Made by a program: the position numbers and the translations under genes. The notes below the pieces were generated by a model that was not told where the DNA came from, made no database searches, and worked only from the letters and a program-made list of their open reading frames with translations. From Xiphydria camelus (lineage: Eukaryota; Arthropoda; Insecta; Hymenoptera; Xiphydriidae): a stretch of DNA of 64,000 nucleotides. This document shows, one piece after another, positions 61,442 to 64,000 of this stretch. The stretch is from positions 6,210,001-6,274,000 of the forward strand of contig OY783195.1 of the NCBI GenBank assembly GCA_963678675.1, written 5' to 3'. Positions within the stretch are counted from its first letter, which is position 1, and each line of letters starts with the position of its first letter.

Positions 61442-62203
61442 CTACATAACACGCCTGTCCGAAAAACGTCTAACTGACTTCTGCTTTCGGATGCCTTTTT
61501 GGATGTACGAAAAGATGACTATTTTCAGTCAACGAATGGACACCTTTTTCCAGACGTCTAGGTATACGGCATCACTTTTCAGACATCTAAAAGTTACCCT
61601 CTTGCGGGTAACTTTTCGATAAGAGAAAGAGACAACGTTTATAGTTGTCTGAATTATGCGTCTAGAAGATATCGATTTTAAATGATCGAAAAGACGCCTT
61701 TTTTTAGACGTATCCGGCAACGGGGTATTAGGACATCTGGAAAAAATTGTTTAACTAATCATGTAAATGCATTCATACGTTCATAAACTATTTTTCCATA
61801 AGAAAATTAATTTTCATGTCCCAACCTCAAACTTTTTATCGGAAGAAAATTAAAATATTTATAGAATATCTAGGTATATAAATACATATTTGTGGAAATA
61901 AGTTCAATAATATTTTTTATTTGTTTCTAAATTTAATATTAATAAAAATTTTCGGTCATCTATTTGATCGGGGTCGAATAGATGACTATTAAACAAATTA
62001 TTATCAGAAGATAAATATTAGCCATGAGTATAAGACGCCTTCAGATGCCTAGAATAAGTCATCTAAAAGGCATCTTTCAGACACCCACAGACATTTAAAA
62101 GCGGGACATTACACAAGATTTTTGGTATACCTATTAACAGACATCCGTGACTATTATTCAGACGTCTTTCCGGCAACTTTCCAACGACTTGGTGTTATGT
62201 GGG
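61442..62203. mobile_element. About 760-bp element with ACATAACAC ends, dense in AGACGTCT-like words
   Basis: TACATAACACGCCTGTCCG at the left and, inverted, CCACATAACACCAAGTCG at the right, with GTGC(AC)CC-like symmetry just outside. Within it at least ten copies of AGACGTCT, AGACATCT, AGACGCCT or similar occur on both strands, concentrated near both ends, with AT-rich DNA in the middle. A local perfect dyad AAAAGTTACC..GGTAACTTTT is at 61587-61617. No transposase found. Confidence 0.55.
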
Positions 62204-62616
62204 TGCACACGGGCGTGTGTACGAGAGTCGTATATGTAATGATTGCGTCTAGAGGGTGGATATGCGAAGGAAACGCTAATGGAAGGGAGTCGTAAAAGAG
62301 GGCGAGGGGGGATGCTATAAAGTTCGACGATTCGTCGTTATACATACGCGTGAATATCTTCCGGTTCAGATGTGATATGCTCGGTAGTTTACTCGTGTAG
62401 TTGATTCGGTTATTAATAGAGAGACGATAAAAGGAAATAATATACGATTCCTTTTATGTGACCGGGTATTTCGCGAGGAGATAAAGTCAAGAGAAAGTAG
62501 AGACATTGGACGATAAGCACAGTTTACGTACATCGAAGATCAATATTAGCGCGAGGACGAAACAACTGGCACTTGGCCACTGCTAATTATCTTCTTTGTT
62601 TTTCTCAATACATATA
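62204..62616. other. Unique non-coding, nothing recognised
   Basis: Mixed composition, no repeat ends seen. Confidence 0.4.
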
Positions 62617-62871
62617 CCGAGAAAACAATTAATTTTTAGTTAATAAATGTTTATTCGAATATAGTGAAATAAACATTGTATTGGATCCAGTAAATATTCA
62701 TTATCTATTACAATATTTATTTAGCATAATTAAATCCCTCGAGGCAACCATTTGAATGAAATACAAATTTTTACAATTAACATAATATATTTTCTTGCTC
62801 TAACGAAATATTTATTTTGCCATATTTGAAATTACATTTATCACAACTATTAATAAACTATTTTCTCGGTG
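62617..62871. mobile_element. MITE family 2, full copy, TA duplication
   Basis: TA-CCGAGAAAACAATTAATT at the left and AATAAACTATTTTCTCGGTG-TA at the right. The interior matches 28313-28560 closely (AATATTTATTTTGCCATATT, GAGGCAACCATTTGAATGAA). Confidence 0.8.
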
Positions 62872-64000
62872 TACGTACGAGATAAGAATATAGTCCACCT
62901 CGCCACCCTCCGTCACGTAACGAGGACTCGAGAGGGAGGATTTCCGGGAGGCCTTTCTTCATTTGGAAATCTCGGTCACACACAACAGGCGGACGACTGT
63001 ACGCGATTACGGACGTTGAAAAGTTTCCCCTCTATTTTCGTCGCCGCCACAGTCGGTCGCATAAATGCAAAAACGCATTTAAGACGCTATCCCGAGAGCG
63101 AGCTGCATTCAAAGTTAAGACATTAAATGTACATTAGTGCCGTTACCTGGGCAGTACCTCTATTTACCTACCCTACCGCAAACGGCCGCTCGAGCCAACT
63201 CACCCCGTCCCTCTATACCTTTCTCTCCCGCGCCCCACGTTTCTTTCTCGCCACCGCATACACAGCCACTCTTCGCGGCCCGTGTTTCCACATAATAACG
63301 AGAAAGTTTCCCGCGAGAGAGAGAAAGATGTATGCATCCAGATTACAATAAATACGCGTTTAAGCGGAACTTCGGAACTCAACGGACGGCCGGGGCTCGT
63401 GAATTGTATTTAAAAAGTTGAAAGCGTCGAAATGGCGCGTGGGAGGGGGTGGCGTTGGGGCGGGGGAGAAAAAGCGCGGCGCCGAACGACGGGATAGGGG
63501 CGTCGCGCGGATTACGGATCGCAGTTGACGCACGGCGACACCTCCGGCCGAATAACGTCCTCGTCCAGCGACGTCGTTAACGTCGCTCCGACTGACGTAT
63601 ATCCGAGGCGTGATTCGATTTGAACTTTGCCACCGTGCGGAATGCCCTGTCTGCAGGTCGTTGCCCGCGATCCCGTTTTCGCGTTGTTTTTTTTTGAGAT
63701 TTCGTTTTTTCTCGATTTCATAACGATCGACTCGTTAGGCTCGCCTCGAATGTGCGCATTGAAGTCATAACGTTGGATTCCTTTTTTTTAAATGCGGAGT
63801 CCTTCGAAATGAAATGAATATTTGGTGGGTGCAGTTATACTTTTGACCGCCGCGACGGTATTCTGATCGTCGATATATCGCTGTGTGTCTCTTATATTGT
63901 ATTTTTGAAGTAATAATTCATATCCGGATCACTATGAAGATTACATTCGCACGTGATACGATATTTGACTAAAAAAGAATTTTGATATTTTGACATTCAA
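62872..64000. other. CpG-rich block then AT-rich end, no recognised gene
   Basis: 62880-63760 is CpG-rich with mirrored frames (63127-63351 + and 63200-63382 -) and no family resemblance. Could hold an untranslated exon; nothing shows it. Confidence 0.35.

Overview
The window reads as a non-coding stretch of an arthropod nuclear genome. It is most likely hymenopteran, and an ant is plausible. CpG-rich, AG/CT-rich blocks (for example 2950-3560, 4960-5670, 10000-11140, 18480-19370, 21000-22120, 29080-29660, 30480-31130, 39300-39870 and 62870-63800) alternate with AT-rich stretches full of short inverted-repeat transposons. There are no bacterial operons, rRNA or CRISPR arrays, and no recognisable multi-exon host gene. 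The species assignment is inference from composition and repeat types.

Host-gene signal is thin. The best candidate is a small exon near 50836-50956: a polypyrimidine/AG acceptor, an ATG, a short signal-peptide-like reading frame and a phase-1 donor GTAAGT. A weaker one is at 819-1197 (TATA-like box, then a signal-peptide-like ORF). A CpG-rich block at 29220-29561 ends in a possible splice donor. If these are real, much of the window is intron or upstream sequence of long genes.

Coding relics are concentrated at 40.4-47.9 kb. In order they are: (i) a 530-bp internally deleted Tc1 copy with TA duplications (40448-40977); (ii) an endogenous viral element on the minus strand (41035-42029), a nucleoprotein-like gene of negative-strand RNA virus type with one frameshift, preceded by a second small ORF (42069-42353); (iii) a full Tc1-type transposon (42847-45464) with about 110-bp inverted repeats, whose DD34E transposase has a lost first aspartate and two in-frame stops; (iv) inside that transposase, a TTAA-flanked element (44006-45050); (v) inside that, a 136-bp hAT-type element with an 8-bp duplication (44516-44651); (vi) a broken gene of an unnamed invertebrate repeat-associated protein family (45803-46880); (vii) a decayed copia-type polyprotein fragment (about 47100-47880).

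The rest is dominated by MITE-like families: (a) a group with unlike interiors but a shared CACTGAGAAA terminus and TA duplications; (b) at least eight TTAA-flanked piggyBac-like miniature elements, two of them abutting on a shared TTAA; (c) a CAGGGTGTTC-terminated TA group; (d) foldback elements with 85-290 bp arms. Several sites are multi-level nests (3609-4859, about 15485-16945, 19375-20990, 42847-45464), so relative insertion order can be read directly. In two cases a paralogous repeat in the same window supplies an approximate empty site.
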